Made by a program: the position numbers and the translations under genes. This document shows positions 17,658-27,005 of a stretch of 64,000 nucleotides of DNA, piece after piece; position 1 is the stretch's first letter, and every line of letters starts with the position of its first letter. Below the pieces are notes generated by a model, which did no database searches, was not told where the DNA came from, and worked only from the letters and a program-made list of their open reading frames with translations. Origin of the DNA: Alcanivorax sp. DG881 (GTDB lineage: Bacteria > Pseudomonadota > Gammaproteobacteria > Pseudomonadales > Alcanivoracaceae); contig NZ_DS989915.1 of the NCBI RefSeq assembly GCF_000155615.1, positions 3,156,734 to 3,220,733 on the forward strand, given 5' to 3'.

Positions 17658-18245
17658 TTACGCTTTAAAGCCGTTGAGGTGGTTCATGGCGCCGTTCAGG
17701 TCGCCGCGGAGCATGTCGGCGGTGTAGTGGGCGGCTTCATCGATGGCGCGATCGATCAGGTCCCGGTCGGCTTTGGAGGGTTTGTTCAGCACGTGGGGGG
17801 TAACCCGGTCTGCAGAGCCGGGGTGGCCGATGCCCAGGCGTAGCCGGTAAAAGTCGCGGCTGTTGCCATGTCGGCTGATGATGTCGCGCAGACCATTGTG
17901 GCCTCCGTGGCCGCCGCCTTGCTTGAAGCGGGCACAGCCGGGGGGCAGGTCGAGCTCGTCGTGAGCAATCAGCATCTGCGTAACGGGAATCTTGAAGAAA
18001 TTTGCCAGTGCGGCGGTTGCCTGACCACTGCGGTTCATGAAGGTGGTCGGAACCAGCAGGCGGATCGTTTCGCCTTCAAAGGAGAAGGTGGCGGTGAGGC
18101 CGAAATATTTCTTGTCTTCGGTAAGGAAGACGCCCTGGCGTCGGGCCAGGGCGTCTACATACCAGACGCCGGCATTGTGGCGGGTGTCTTCGTATTCGCG
18201 GCCCGGATTGCCCAGGCCCACGATCAGTCGAACAGGTTCCGCCAC
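17658..18245 (-). CDS. pth: Peptidyl-tRNA hydrolase
   Basis: Pth releases peptides from prematurely dropped peptidyl-tRNA. The product is 195 residues. The N-terminal LIVGLGNPGREYEDTRHNAGVW carries the catalytic histidine (His23). FMNRSGQA and AHDELDLPPG (Asp96) follow, then KQGGGHGGHNGLRDI. The start is GTG at 18243-18245, only 8 nt after the rplY stop, with GAGGAA about 12 nt upstream inside rplY, so translation is probably coupled to rplY. Confidence 0.95.
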   Translation of the reverse strand: MAEPVRLIVGLGNPGREYEDTRHNAGVWYVDALARRQGVFLTEDKKYFGLTATFSFEGETIRLLVPTTFMNRSGQATAALANFFKIPVTQMLIAHDELDLPPGCARFKQGGGHGGHNGLRDIISRHGNSRDFYRLRLGIGHPGSADRVTPHVLNKPSKADRDLIDRAIDEAAHYTADMLRGDLNGAMNHLNGFKA

Positions 18246-18253
18246 GGTGCGTC

Positions 18254-18901
18254 TTATTCCTCGCCTGAGGCTTCTTCGCCTGCCGCTTCGTCGGCATCGT
18301 CATCAGCGGACGCACGGACTTTCGGCTGGTGAACCGCAGCTACCGGCTGGTCGTGGTCGTCGCCCAGAGCAAGCTGGGTCAGTTCCACGCCTTTCGGCAG
18401 TTTCAGATCGGACAGGTGAATAACGGTCTCCAGCTCAGCGTTAGCCATGTCCACTTCGATGAACTCTGGCAGGTGCTGGGGCAGACAGCTCACTTCCACT
18501 TCCGCGTAGTTGTGCTGAATCTCGCCGCCTTGCTTCTTCACGCCGATAGAGCTTTCTTCGTTGATGAAGTGCAGGGGAACGTTCATGGTGATCTTGTGGG
18601 TCTTGTCGACGCGCAGCAGATCCACGTGCAGCGGGTGGCCCTTGGCAGGATGACGCTGCATGTCACGCAGTACGGCCTGTACACTGGCACCGTCCAGCTT
18701 CAGGGTCAGGATGTGGCTGTAGAACGCTTCGTTTTCCAGGGCTTTTTTCAGCTCGCGCAGTTCAACGCTGATCATCTGCGGCTCGGCTTCGCCACCGTAG
18801 AGGATGCCGGGAACACGTTCTTGCAGACGACGCAGGCGGCGGCTCGCACCTTTCCCTGTATCGCTGCGGCTTTCTGCATTCAGCAGGAATTCATTGGACA
18901 T
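18254..18901 (-). CDS. rplY: 50S ribosomal protein L25, long (CTC) form
   Basis: L25 binds 5S rRNA. The product is 215 residues, the CTC-type form with an N-terminal L25 domain (about 1-95, including GKGASRRLRRLQERVPGILYGG) and a C-terminal beta domain ending in an acidic tail (DDDADEAAGEEASGEE). The start at 18901 gives the family N-terminus MSNEFLLNAE; the longer frame upstream is unrelated. It is followed by pth 8 nt away, the typical prs-rplY-pth-ychF order. Confidence 0.95.
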   Translation of the reverse strand: MSNEFLLNAESRSDTGKGASRRLRRLQERVPGILYGGEAEPQMISVELRELKKALENEAFYSHILTLKLDGASVQAVLRDMQRHPAKGHPLHVDLLRVDKTHKITMNVPLHFINEESSIGVKKQGGEIQHNYAEVEVSCLPQHLPEFIEVDMANAELETVIHLSDLKLPKGVELTQLALGDDHDQPVAAVHQPKVRASADDDADEAAGEEASGEE

Positions 18902-19002
18902 GGTCTGTCTCCAGTATGCTCTCGGGCTTCCCGCGACCAGGTCGGCCAGAGAGGTTGATAAAGCCACGGAGGATTCCGCGGGGGCGCGATTATGCATGAA
19001 AA

Positions 19003-19105
19003 GCACGCCAGACGCCAGATGCCTGATGACGGACGCGCTAAAAAGCAAAAACCCGCTCGAAGAGCGGGTTTCAGCGTCAGGCGTCGAGCATCTGGCGTCA
19101 GGCGT
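19003..19105. repeat. Inverted pair of GACGCCA-type heptad arrays around the prs terminator
   Basis: The left arm GACGCCA, GATGCCT, GATGACG, GACGCGC (19011-19038) faces a right arm (19075-19105) that reads GACGCCA, GATGCTC, GACGCCT, GACGC on the minus strand. The spacer is almost entirely a rho-independent terminator. The right arm stops at the prs stop codon region. Confidence 0.83.
19046..19074 (-). terminator. Rho-independent terminator after prs
   Basis: Read on the minus strand, a 10-bp stem AAACCCGCTC/GAGCGGGTTT with a 3-nt loop ends in a T-rich run. It lies between prs and rplY and inside a heptad element. Confidence 0.85.
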
Positions 19106-19106
19106 T

Positions 19107-20066
19107 CTATACCAGCTCCAGCCGGTCGAACATGGCGCTCAGGGACTCTTCGTTGTTCACCCGGCGTACCGTCTCGGCCAGCATGGGGGCCAGGCTGAGG
19201 ACGCGGATGTTGGCGCAGGCGCGGCCGGCTTCGGACAGGGGGATGGTGTCGGTGACAACCAGTTCGTCCAGGGCGCTGCTGGCAATATTGTCGATGGCCG
19301 GGCCGGACAGGATCGGGTGGGTGATGTAGGCAATCACCTTGGCGGCGCCGTGGTCTTTCAGGGCCTGGGCGGCTTTGCACAGGGTGCCGGCGGTATCGAC
19401 CATGTCGTCCACCAGTACGCAGGTGCGGCCTTCCACTTCACCGATGATATGCATCACCTGGGACACATTGGCCTTGGGGCGGCGCTTGTCGATGATGGCC
19501 AGGTCGGCGTCATTGAGCTGCTTGGCCAGGGCGCGGGCACGGACTACACCGCCCACGTCCGGGGAGACCACCATCAGGTCGTCATGGTTCTGGCGTTCGA
19601 TGTCCGCCACGATCAGCGGGGTGGCGTAGACGTTGTCTACCGGGATATCGAAGAAGCCCTGAATCTGGTCGGCGTGAAGATCCACGGTAACCACGCGATC
19701 AATACCAACGGCGGTGATCATGTCGGCGACCACTTTGGCGGTAATCGGCACACGGGCGGAGCGCACGCGGCGATCCTGGCGGGCATAACCAAAGTAGGGG
19801 ACAACAGCGGTGATGCGGCCTGCGGAGGAGCGACGCAGGGCGTCGGCCATGACCAGCAGTTCCATCAGGTTGTTGTTGGTCGGGTTGCAGGTGGATTGCA
19901 CGATAAAGACGTCTTTGCCGCGCACGTTTTCCTGGATTTCCACGGCAACTTCGCCATCGCTGAACGTGCCCACATCGGCATTGCCGATCGGCAGGTTCAG
20001 GTTGTTGACCATGGCTTTGGCCAATTCGGGATTTGCGTTACCGGTGAAAACGACGAGCTTGGACAC
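19107..20066 (-). CDS. prs: Ribose-phosphate pyrophosphokinase
   Basis: Prs makes PRPP from ribose-5-phosphate and ATP for nucleotide, histidine and tryptophan synthesis. The product is 319 residues. Visible are the GTFSDGEV and [11 protein letters not shown] segments, the [19 protein letters not shown] motif, and the PRPP loop [14 protein letters not shown]. The start is GTG at 20064-20066, preceded by AGGGGG. It lies 75 nt downstream of tRNA-Gln and ispE, a widely conserved order. It supplies PRPP for HisG, encoded later in the window. Confidence 0.96.
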   Translation of the reverse strand: MSKLVVFTGNANPELAKAMVNNLNLPIGNADVGTFSDGEVAVEIQENVRGKDVFIVQSTCNPTNNNLMELLVMADALRRSSAGRITAVVPYFGYARQDRRVRSARVPITAKVVADMITAVGIDRVVTVDLHADQIQGFFDIPVDNVYATPLIVADIERQNHDDLMVVSPDVGGVVRARALAKQLNDADLAIIDKRRPKANVSQVMHIIGEVEGRTCVLVDDMVDTAGTLCKAAQALKDHGAAKVIAYITHPILSGPAIDNIASSALDELVVTDTIPLSEAGRACANIRVLSLAPMLAETVRRVNNEESLSAMFDRLELV

Positions 20067-20141
20067 TGGCGCCCCCTGGGGTCTTGCGTCGTGAATTTGG
20101 GAACCGCTAAGGGGAAGGGTAAGAGGTTCCTCAGAAGAAAA

Positions 20142-20217
20142 TGGCTGGGGTACCAGGACTCGAACCTGGGAATAACGGGATCAAAACCCGCTGCCTTACC
20201 AACTTGGCTATACCCCA
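20142..20217 (-). tRNA. tRNA-Gln (anticodon UUG)
   Basis: On the minus strand 76 nt fold as a full cloverleaf with encoded CCA. The acceptor stem pairs TGGGGTA with TACCCCA. The anticodon stem GCGGG/CCCGT (last pair G-T) holds loop TTTTGAT, giving anticodon TTG. The T arm carries GGTTCGAGTCC. It lies 20 nt after ispE and before prs, so it is probably processed from a longer transcript. Confidence 0.97.
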
Positions 20218-20237
20218 ACACTCGGTCTCAGGCCCGC

Positions 20238-21164
20238 TTAAGCGGGTTTGCCTGAATTCTTTGTCTCTCGAAACTTCGCCAGTGTCTCTCCCAGAATCTG
20301 GTGGAGAGGAGAAGTATTACAGCTTCGAGCGACGAAACCTGTCCAGTGTTGTGGCAACTGTTGCAGCAATTGCTGCCCCTGTTGCAATCCGGTCAGGCGG
20401 GAAAAACAGCAAGCGCCTGTGCCGGTCATACGAGCATTGCCCGTATGTTGCTTGAGCCAGTCCAGCGTTTTTCCGATTTCCGGAAAGTGCCGGGTTGCCA
20501 CCGCTTCACAGTCGTTGTGAAAGTCGCGGGTCAGCACCGCCTCAAGCGAGGCCGGTAATTTACTGATGGGTGTATCCCTTGTCAATTGCCGGTCGCCGAA
20601 AATTCGAGCAGTTGATACATGAATTCCGGGGTGAACGACCAAAAAAGCGTCATTTGGTAGTGTGACGGGGGAAATTTGTTCGCCGACACCTTCTGCCCAG
20701 GCGCTGTGCCCCAACACAAAGACGGGCACATCGGCGCCCAGCGCCAGACCGATATCGGCCAGCTCCGGCAGTGTCAGGCCCAGCTCCCAGAGTTGGTTCA
20801 GACCCAGCAGGGCGGTGGCGGCGTCGGAGGACCCGCCACCTACGCCGCCACCCAGTGGCAGGCGCTTGGTCAGGGTGATCGCCGCCCCCTTGTTGCTGCC
20901 GGTGTGCGCCTGCAGTGCTCTGGCGGCTTGCAGAATCAGGTTGCTGTCATCCGTGGGGAGGGCGTCCTGGTTGTTTTCCGTGTGGCATTGCAGCGACAGG
21001 GCGTCTGCCGGGGAGAATGCCAGGGTGTCGCCATGGTCGAGCAGGGCGAACACGGTCTGCAGTTGATGGTAGCCATCATCGCGGCGGCCAGTGATGTGCA
21101 GGAACAGGTTGAGCTTGGCCGGGGCCGGCAGTGTCAGTGCCGGGGCGGGTGTTGGTCGGGTCAC
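20238..21164 (-). CDS. ispE: 4-diphosphocytidyl-2-C-methyl-D-erythritol kinase
   Basis: IspE is the GHMP-family kinase that phosphorylates CDP-methylerythritol in the MEP isoprenoid pathway. The product is 308 residues, slightly longer than the usual 280-290. It has PAPAKLNLFLHITGRRDDGYH at the N-terminus, the ATP loop PLGGGVGGGSSDAATAL and the C-terminal MTGTGACCFS. The start is GTG, overlapping the lolB TGA as GTGA, so translation is coupled. The extra C-terminal residues run into a hairpin (CCCGCTTAAGCGGG) next to the tRNA. Confidence 0.95.
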   Translation of the reverse strand: MTRPTPAPALTLPAPAKLNLFLHITGRRDDGYHQLQTVFALLDHGDTLAFSPADALSLQCHTENNQDALPTDDSNLILQAARALQAHTGSNKGAAITLTKRLPLGGGVGGGSSDAATALLGLNQLWELGLTLPELADIGLALGADVPVFVLGHSAWAEGVGEQISPVTLPNDAFLVVHPGIHVSTARIFGDRQLTRDTPISKLPASLEAVLTRDFHNDCEAVATRHFPEIGKTLDWLKQHTGNARMTGTGACCFSRLTGLQQGQQLLQQLPQHWTGFVARSCNTSPLHQILGETLAKFRETKNSGKPA

Positions 21165-21748
21165 GGGGCGCTGCTGCCGGGTTGCCAGTCCTTGATCAGC
21201 AGGGTGAAACGGTTGCTGTTCTGCTGGGCCTTGATGCGGTAGGGCAGGGCGACGCCGGCGATGGGCGCGTAGCGATCGAAGCTGAGCGACCAGCCCAGTT
21301 GCTCCAGTGAAATCAGGCGTTGCTGGTCATCGTATTCGGCATCCGCTGGTGCGCCGGGCCAGGGCAGGCCACGAGCCCAGTATTGCAGGGCAGACACGGG
21401 CAGCCAGAAGCCGGTGAGGTGCCAGGCCAGTTCGCCGGGGCTGCGGGCCTGGTAGGTTTCCTTGGTGGTGACCAGTTCCGCGCGGCCGCTATCCCAATGG
21501 AGGTCTGCGCTGCCAAAGCCCAGTGGTCCGGAAAAATGAATATCGCCCCGCTGGGGTTGTTGGCGCCAGTCAAAGGTGGCGCTGCCGCCGTCGTTGGCGG
21601 TGCGGTAGCCGAGCTTGCCGCTTATCTGCCATTGCTGGATCTGGCCGGGGTGTTCGAACTGGGCGGTCGTGGTGGGGCGTAGCTGGCAGGCGCTTAATGC
21701 CAGGGCTATCAGCGCCAGGCCAATAAGGCGGGTAAGGCTCAGGGTCAC
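21161..21748 (-). CDS. lolB: Outer-membrane lipoprotein receptor LolB
   Basis: LolB takes lipoproteins from the periplasmic carrier LolA and inserts them into the outer membrane, being itself a lipoprotein. From the GTG at 21748 the product is 195 residues with a signal sequence and lipobox LSAC (Cys near residue 21), then QWQISGKLGYRT and the hydrophobic-pocket family pattern ending in LLIKDW. The GTG overlaps the stop of the upstream TPR gene as GTGA. TPR protein-lolB-ispE-tRNA-prs is the usual order in this group. Confidence 0.92.
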   Translation of the reverse strand: MTLSLTRLIGLALIALALSACQLRPTTTAQFEHPGQIQQWQISGKLGYRTANDGGSATFDWRQQPQRGDIHFSGPLGFGSADLHWDSGRAELVTTKETYQARSPGELAWHLTGFWLPVSALQYWARGLPWPGAPADAEYDDQQRLISLEQLGWSLSFDRYAPIAGVALPYRIKAQQNSNRFTLLIKDWQPGSSAP

Positions 21749-23445
21749 AGGCGGGCTCCGAGTTTTTCCATGACTTCGCGGATGTGGGGGGCGTCCGGGT
21801 CGCTTTCCAGGGTGTCGCGCCAGACCTGGCGGGCCTGGTTCTGGGCGCCCAGAACCCACAGGACTTCACCATAGTGAGCGGCGACTTCCGGGTCGGGGAA
21901 TTTTTCATAGGCCCGGCGCAGATAGTCCCGGGCGGCTTCCGGCTCGCCGCGCTGGTACAGTACCCAGCCCATGGAATCGAGAATGGCCGGGTCGTCGGGG
22001 CGCAGCTCCAGTGCCCGGGAGACGTATTGATAGGCTTCGTCCAGACGATCGGTCCGGTTGCCCAGGGTATACCCCAAGGCATTGAGGGCGCTGGCATCGT
22101 CCGGGTTCAGGGTGATGATGCGCTTCAGGTCCTTTTCCAGCTGTGCCAGGTCGCCCACCTTTTCGGCGGTCATGGCACGGCTGTAGAGCAGCTCGGTATT
22201 GTCGGGCTGGTCACGCAGTGCGTCGTTGATCAGGGCGATGGCGCCTTGAGGGTCGCCGTTGCTGCTGCGCATTTCTGCTTCGGTGATGGTCAGGCTGTCC
22301 TGCAGTTCCGGTTGTTGCTGGGCCAGATCCTGCATCAGGGCGTGGGCCTGGCCGGCATTACCTTGCTGGTACAGCAGGCGGGCGGCTTGCACTCGCGCGC
22401 GGATGGCCTGGGGGCCACCGACTTTCAGGTAATGGTCGATGGCGCTGTCTGTGTCCATCTTCTGCTCGGCGGCCTGGGCCAGGTACAGATGAATATCGTC
22501 GGGGCGATAGTTCTGTGCGAGCAGGACGTTAAGCTGGGTCTGCGCGGCATCGCTGGCGCCAGCCTCCAGGGCAAGCAGGGCCAGCGAGAAGCGCAGGTCC
22601 AGATCCTGAGGGTTTTGCTCTGCCATGATGGTGAGTTGCTCGCCAGCCTCTTCCAGCTGGCCGGTGGCCAGCAGCATGCGAACGTAGGCGATGCGGGGGC
22701 GGCGCGCTTGCGGGTATTTGCGGACCAGCTTTTTCAGGTGGCGCAGGGCTTTTTGGGGCTCGCCGGTTTCGTAGAGCAGCTGCGCCTTGAGGAGCAGGGC
22801 ATCTTCATGGCGGGGCATTAATTTGAGTGTGCGCTCGGTGGCGTCCAGGGCCGGTTCGGGCTGTTTTTCGTGTTCAAGCCACAGGGCGCGGGCGTACCAG
22901 AGAGGTGCCTGATCCGGATAGCTGTCGGTGAGCTGGGCCAGGGCCTCGACCAGTTGCAGGTTGCCTTGCTCGTCCAGGCCGCGTGCCTGGTTGACCAGAC
23001 GACCCAGGGCGTCTTCGCCATGGGCGCTCAGTAACTGGTCCAGATGTCGGGTGGCCGCTGAAGTGTTGCCCAGACGAATCTCCGAGAGGATGGCCACTTG
23101 CAGGGCGTCCTCGCTGTCCGGCGTGGTGTCCAGCCAGAGTTCGCTCATGGCCAGGGCTTGCTGGGGATCTTCCAGATAGTGGGCCAGCCGGGCGGCCTGG
23201 CTGATGACGGCCGGGTCACGGGTGCTTTCCGCTGCCCGGCTGTAGTAGCCAAGGGTCACGCCCAGGGATTGGCGCTGGGCTGCCACTTCTGCCACGAGCA
23301 GGTCGGACAGGGTCTCGCTGTCATAATTCGGGGCGCTGGCCACCGGCACCGTGGGTTCCGGGGTGGGCTCAGGAGCTGGGGTCTGGCTGGCGCAGCCGTG
23401 GATCAGGAGTGCGCCGCAGAGCGGCAGAATCGCGTAACGGGTCAT
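21745..23445 (-). CDS. TPR-repeat outer-membrane lipoprotein
   Basis: The product is 566 residues: a lipoprotein signal with lipobox LIHGC, a Pro/Glu-rich linker (about 22-37), then many tetratricopeptide repeats to the C-terminus, including EKDLKRIITLNPDDASALNALGY and ALELRPDDPAILDSMGWVLY. It probably acts as a scaffold at the inner face of the outer membrane. It is divergent from hemA and overlaps lolB by 4 nt, so it starts the lolB-ispE transcript. Homologues sit at this place in Pseudomonas. Specific partners are unknown. Confidence 0.85.
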   Translation of the reverse strand: MTRYAILPLCGALLIHGCASQTPAPEPTPEPTVPVASAPNYDSETLSDLLVAEVAAQRQSLGVTLGYYSRAAESTRDPAVISQAARLAHYLEDPQQALAMSELWLDTTPDSEDALQVAILSEIRLGNTSAATRHLDQLLSAHGEDALGRLVNQARGLDEQGNLQLVEALAQLTDSYPDQAPLWYARALWLEHEKQPEPALDATERTLKLMPRHEDALLLKAQLLYETGEPQKALRHLKKLVRKYPQARRPRIAYVRMLLATGQLEEAGEQLTIMAEQNPQDLDLRFSLALLALEAGASDAAQTQLNVLLAQNYRPDDIHLYLAQAAEQKMDTDSAIDHYLKVGGPQAIRARVQAARLLYQQGNAGQAHALMQDLAQQQPELQDSLTITEAEMRSSNGDPQGAIALINDALRDQPDNTELLYSRAMTAEKVGDLAQLEKDLKRIITLNPDDASALNALGYTLGNRTDRLDEAYQYVSRALELRPDDPAILDSMGWVLYQRGEPEAARDYLRRAYEKFPDPEVAAHYGEVLWVLGAQNQARQVWRDTLESDPDAPHIREVMEKLGARL

Positions 23446-23468
23446 TAAGGTCGGTATGCCTGTTTTCT

Positions 23469-23509
23469 GTTTGGGCTATCATGGCACAGCGATTGGCCAT
23501 TGCCCAAAC
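23469..23509. repeat. Inverted repeat in the TPR/hemA divergent region
   Basis: GTTTGGGC (23469-23476) and GCCCAAAC (23502-23509) form a perfect 8-bp inverted repeat with 25 nt between, in the gap between divergent promoters. It could be an operator or an RNA hairpin. No regulator is suggested by its sequence. Confidence 0.4.
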
Positions 23510-23666
23510 CGTGAAGTGGTGTGCGCTACCATAACGGTTTGCTCTCCGGGCCGACATTGTTTTGGCAGGCGCTTTCGCGCAAAATGCCACACCCTTGCGC
23601 CCCGGCTTTTTCGGGGTTTTCGGGCTGGCCACGATCGCCCGCTGTCACTGTCGCGCACAGGAATGT

Positions 23667-24941
23667 ATGAATCTAGTCGCTGTTGGCGTCAATCACACCA
23701 CCGCGGATGTGGAGTTACGCGAACGTCTGGCGTTTTCAACGCAGCAGGCGGAAGCGGCGCTGGCCAGTTTGCGTGAGATGCCCGGTGTGCGGGAGGCTGC
23801 CTTGCTGTCTACCTGTAATCGCACCGAGCTGTATTGCCTCACCGACGACGTCTCCCCGAATTTTACCCAATGGCTGGCCTCGAGCCGTAACCTGTCCGCC
23901 GAGCGGTTGTCCACGGTGCTGTATCAGCACTCCGGGGAGCAGGCGCTGGAGCACATGATGCGGGTGGCGGGCGGCCTGGATTCGCTGGTGCTGGGCGAGC
24001 CCCAGATCCTGGGGCAGATGCGTGAAGCCTATGCCCGTGCCCACGAGGCAGGCCTGCTCAATGGCGAACTGTCGCGCCTGTTCCAGGAAGTCTTTTCGGT
24101 GGCCAAACGCATTCGCACGGAAACCGGCATCGGTGCTAACCCGGTATCGGTGGCCTATGCGGCGGTTTCATTTGCGCGCCACATTTTTGCGGACCTGAAA
24201 AAAAGCCGGGCGTTGTTGATTGGTGCCGGTGAAATGATCGAGCTGGTGGCCCGTCACCTGGGCGAGCAACAGGTGCAGGAAATTACCATTGCCAACCGCA
24301 CCCAGGAACGGGCGAGCGAGCTGGCAGCGGCCGTGGGCGGCCGGGGCATCAGCTTGGAAGAATTGCCGGTGGCGCTGGAAAGTGCCGATATCCTGATTTC
24401 CTGTACTGCCGCCCCGTTGCCGATTCTGGGTAAGGGCATGGTAGAGCGGGCCCTGAAAAAACGTCGCCACCGGCCCATGTTCATGGTGGATATCGCCGTG
24501 CCTCGGGATATCGAACCGGAGGTGGGTGAGCTGGACGACGTTTACCTGTACACGGTGGATCACCTGCAGGAAGCCATTCAGGAAAATGTCCGTGCCCGTC
24601 AGCAGGCGGCCCAGGAAGCCTCGGAATTGATCCGTGATGCCATTGTGCGGCATCGCCGTCAGCGTCGTGAGCAGGATGCCGTCAAGGTGTTGCGCGACTA
24701 CCGTGAGCAACGCACCAGCATGGCGGAGAGTGAACTGGAAAAAGCCCTTCAGCAGTTACGCAATGGTGGCGATGCGGAACAGGTGCTGCGCAAGTTTCAG
24801 CATTCGCTGGTGAACAAGTGGCTGCATACGCCCAGTGTGACCTTGCGAAAAATGGCGGCAGATGGTCGCGCCGAAGCCCTGTTGCTGGCCCGCGAGCTGC
24901 TGCTCGAAAATCCGGGTTCCTCGTCCGAAGAAAACGAATAG
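23667..24941 (+). CDS. hemA: Glutamyl-tRNA reductase
   Basis: HemA reduces glutamyl-tRNA to glutamate-1-semialdehyde, the first step of C5-pathway heme synthesis. The product is 424 residues. It has MNLVAVGVNHTTADVELRER, the catalytic Cys50 in LSTCNRTELYCL, GLDSLVLGEPQILGQ, an NADPH-binding region with LIGAGEMIELVARHL, and the C-terminal dimerisation helix. The ATG at 23667 is the family start; upstream in-frame starts add unrelated residues. It heads hemA-prfA-prmC, a conserved operon. Confidence 0.96.
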   Translation: MNLVAVGVNHTTADVELRERLAFSTQQAEAALASLREMPGVREAALLSTCNRTELYCLTDDVSPNFTQWLASSRNLSAERLSTVLYQHSGEQALEHMMRVAGGLDSLVLGEPQILGQMREAYARAHEAGLLNGELSRLFQEVFSVAKRIRTETGIGANPVSVAYAAVSFARHIFADLKKSRALLIGAGEMIELVARHLGEQQVQEITIANRTQERASELAAAVGGRGISLEELPVALESADILISCTAAPLPILGKGMVERALKKRRHRPMFMVDIAVPRDIEPEVGELDDVYLYTVDHLQEAIQENVRARQQAAQEASELIRDAIVRHRRQRREQDAVKVLRDYREQRTSMAESELEKALQQLRNGGDAEQVLRKFQHSLVNKWLHTPSVTLRKMAADGRAEALLLARELLLENPGSSSEENE

Positions 24942-24989
24942 CTCACCCGAATACACCCCTGAATAAAGCGCTGTGCTTTAGAGGACTCT

Positions 24990-26075
24990 ATGAAAGCGTC
25001 ATTGCAAGGCAAGCTGGACAAGCTCGCAGACCGGTTCGAAGAACTGGCGGGGTTGCTGTCTGACCCGGATGTGATCGGCAATCAGAACCAGTTTCGTGAT
25101 TTGTCCCGGGAGTACGCGGAAATCGATCCGGTGGTGAAATGCTATCAGGCGTATCTGCAGGCTGCGGATAACCTGGACGCGGCCAGGGCCATGCAGGACG
25201 ACAGCGATCCGGATATGCGCGAAATGGGCGCGGAAGAAGCCCGTGATGCCCAGGCGCGCATGGAGGAGCTTGCCGAAGAATTGCAGAAACTGATGCTGCC
25301 GAAAGACCCCCGCGACGGTGCCAACGTATTCCTCGAAGTCCGCGCTGGCACCGGTGGCGACGAGGCGGCCATTTTTGCCGGCGATCTGTTCCGCATGTAT
25401 TCCAAGTACGCCGATCAGCGTGGCTGGAAAGTGGAGATGGTCAGCGCCAGTGAGGGCGAGCACGGCGGGTACAAGGAGGTGATCGCACGGGTGATCGGTG
25501 ATGGCGTCTATTCGCGCATGAAATTTGAATCTGGTGCCCACCGGGTGCAGCGGGTGCCGGCCACGGAATCCCAGGGGCGTATCCATACCTCCGCCTGTAC
25601 GGTGGCGATCATGGCGGAAGCCGAGCAGTTGGGCGATATCACCATTCGCAACGAAGACCTGCGTATCGATACCTATCGCTCCTCCGGCGCCGGGGGGCAG
25701 CACGTTAACACCACCGATTCCGCGGTGCGTATTACGCACTTGCCCACCGGTGTGGTGGTGGAATGTCAGGACGAGCGCAGCCAGCACAAGAACAAGGCCC
25801 GCGCCATGAGCCTGCTCAGTGCCAAACTCTATGATGCCCAGCAGAACGCGGCCCACGCGGAGCAGGCGGCGGAGCGCAAGTCCCTGGTGGGCTCCGGTGA
25901 CCGTTCCGAGCGCATCCGGACCTACAATTACCCGCAGGGCCGGGTGTCCGACCACCGCATCAACCTGACCCTGTATCGCCTGGGCGAGCTGATGGAGGGG
26001 GACATGGATGAATTGCTGGGTGCCTTGCTGGCGGAGTACCAGGCCGATCAGCTGGCCGCGCTGGGCGAGAGCTGA
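24990..26075 (+). CDS. prfA: Peptide chain release factor 1
   Basis: RF1 ends translation at UAA and UAG codons. The product is 361 residues. The RF1 stop-recognition motif lies in the region around residues 180-190 ([18 protein letters not shown]). The catalytic GGQ is present in [16 protein letters not shown], followed by the basic [10 protein letters not shown] segment. GAGG precedes the ATG. prmC, which methylates the GGQ glutamine, starts 5 nt after the stop. Confidence 0.97.
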   Translation: MKASLQGKLDKLADRFEELAGLLSDPDVIGNQNQFRDLSREYAEIDPVVKCYQAYLQAADNLDAARAMQDDSDPDMREMGAEEARDAQARMEELAEELQKLMLPKDPRDGANVFLEVRAGTGGDEAAIFAGDLFRMYSKYADQRGWKVEMVSASEGEHGGYKEVIARVIGDGVYSRMKFESGAHRVQRVPATESQGRIHTSACTVAIMAEAEQLGDITIRNEDLRIDTYRSSGAGGQHVNTTDSAVRITHLPTGVVVECQDERSQHKNKARAMSLLSAKLYDAQQNAAHAEQAAERKSLVGSGDRSERIRTYNYPQGRVSDHRINLTLYRLGELMEGDMDELLGALLAEYQADQLAALGES

Positions 26076-26080
26076 TCACC

Positions 26081-26908
26081 ATGCGCATTGACGCGGCCCT
26101 GCGCGATGCGCGTAGCCGGTTGAGCGACTCGCCGAGCGCCGCACTGGATGCGGAGTTGCTGCTTTGCCACGTGCTGGGCAAGCCGCGCAGCTATCTCTTT
26201 ACCTGGCCCGAACGCGAACTGAGCACTGCGCAGCAGGCCGACTTTACGTCCTTGCTGGGCCACCGGGTGGCGGGCGAGCCGGTGGCGCATTTGATCGGCG
26301 AGCGGGAGTTTTTTGGCCACCTGTTTCGGGTGACCGCCGATACCCTGATTCCCCGCCCGGATACGGAAACCCTGGTGGAAAAAGCCCTGTCGCTGGATGT
26401 GCCCGCCGAGGCGCGGGTGGTGGATCTGGGCACGGGGACCGGAGCCATCGGCGTTTCCCTGGCGCTGGCGCGGCCGGATTGGCATGTCACCCTGGTGGAT
26501 CTGAGTGAGGCCGCCTTGCAGGTGGCCGCTGACAACGCTCATCGGCTGGGGGCCGCGGTGACCTGTCTGCAGGGCAGCTGGCTGTCGCCCTGCCCGGGGC
26601 CGTTTGATTTGATCGTCAGCAACCCGCCCTATATCGAGGAAAGCGACCATCATCTGGATGAAGGGGATGTGCGTTTCGAGCCCCGCTCGGCACTGGTTGC
26701 GCCCAATAACGGGTTGGCGGATCTGGCTGCCATTACTCAGCAAGCCGCCGGCAAACTGGTTGCCGGCGGTTGGCTGTTGCTGGAGCATGGCTTTGAGCAG
26801 GGTGAGGCCGTGCGTACCCTGTTGACGCAGGCCGGCTTCGTGCAGGTGGGTACGGCGCAGGATCTGGGTGGCAACGACCGGGTCACCTTTGGGCAGCACC
26901 CGGTGTAG
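26081..26908 (+). CDS. prmC: Release-factor glutamine methyltransferase PrmC
   Basis: PrmC methylates the glutamine of the GGQ motif in RF1 and RF2. The product is 275 residues, with an N-terminal helical domain, the SAM-binding motif VVDLGTGTGAIGVSLALARP, and the substrate motif VSNPPYIEESD (NPPY). It begins 5 nt after prfA. A terminator-like hairpin follows at once. Confidence 0.95.
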   Translation: MRIDAALRDARSRLSDSPSAALDAELLLCHVLGKPRSYLFTWPERELSTAQQADFTSLLGHRVAGEPVAHLIGEREFFGHLFRVTADTLIPRPDTETLVEKALSLDVPAEARVVDLGTGTGAIGVSLALARPDWHVTLVDLSEAALQVAADNAHRLGAAVTCLQGSWLSPCPGPFDLIVSNPPYIEESDHHLDEGDVRFEPRSALVAPNNGLADLAAITQQAAGKLVAGGWLLLEHGFEQGEAVRTLLTQAGFVQVGTAQDLGGNDRVTFGQHPV

Positions 26909-26911
26909 GCG

Positions 26912-26939
26912 AAAGCCTGCTTGCGATCTTCAGGCTTTT
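26912..26939 (+). terminator. Probable terminator after prmC
   Basis: Stem AAAGCCTG/CAGGCTTT (26912-26919 with 26931-26938) has an 11-nt loop and a short T run. It ends the hemA-prfA-prmC operon. Confidence 0.55.
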
Positions 26940-26964
26940 GCCGTCACTTTCATAGACCGGCTTT

Positions 26965-27005
26965 GCGTGTCAGCGTGAAGCGTGTTGCATGCAGCGAGTC
27001 TTTTC
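26965..27005 (+). repeat. GCGTGAA-type heptad array abutting the moeB start
   Basis: Words GCGTGTCA (8 nt), GCGTGAA, GCGTGTT, GCATGCA and GCGAGTC run to the TTTTC just before the moeB ATG. Only one arm is clear. The word order closely resembles the arm in front of tgt. Confidence 0.75.

Noticed and set aside
18804..20255. 483-codon plus-strand frame opposite rplY and prs
   Set aside because: It crosses two real genes, a terminator and the tRNA on the other strand and gives Gly/His-rich sequence.
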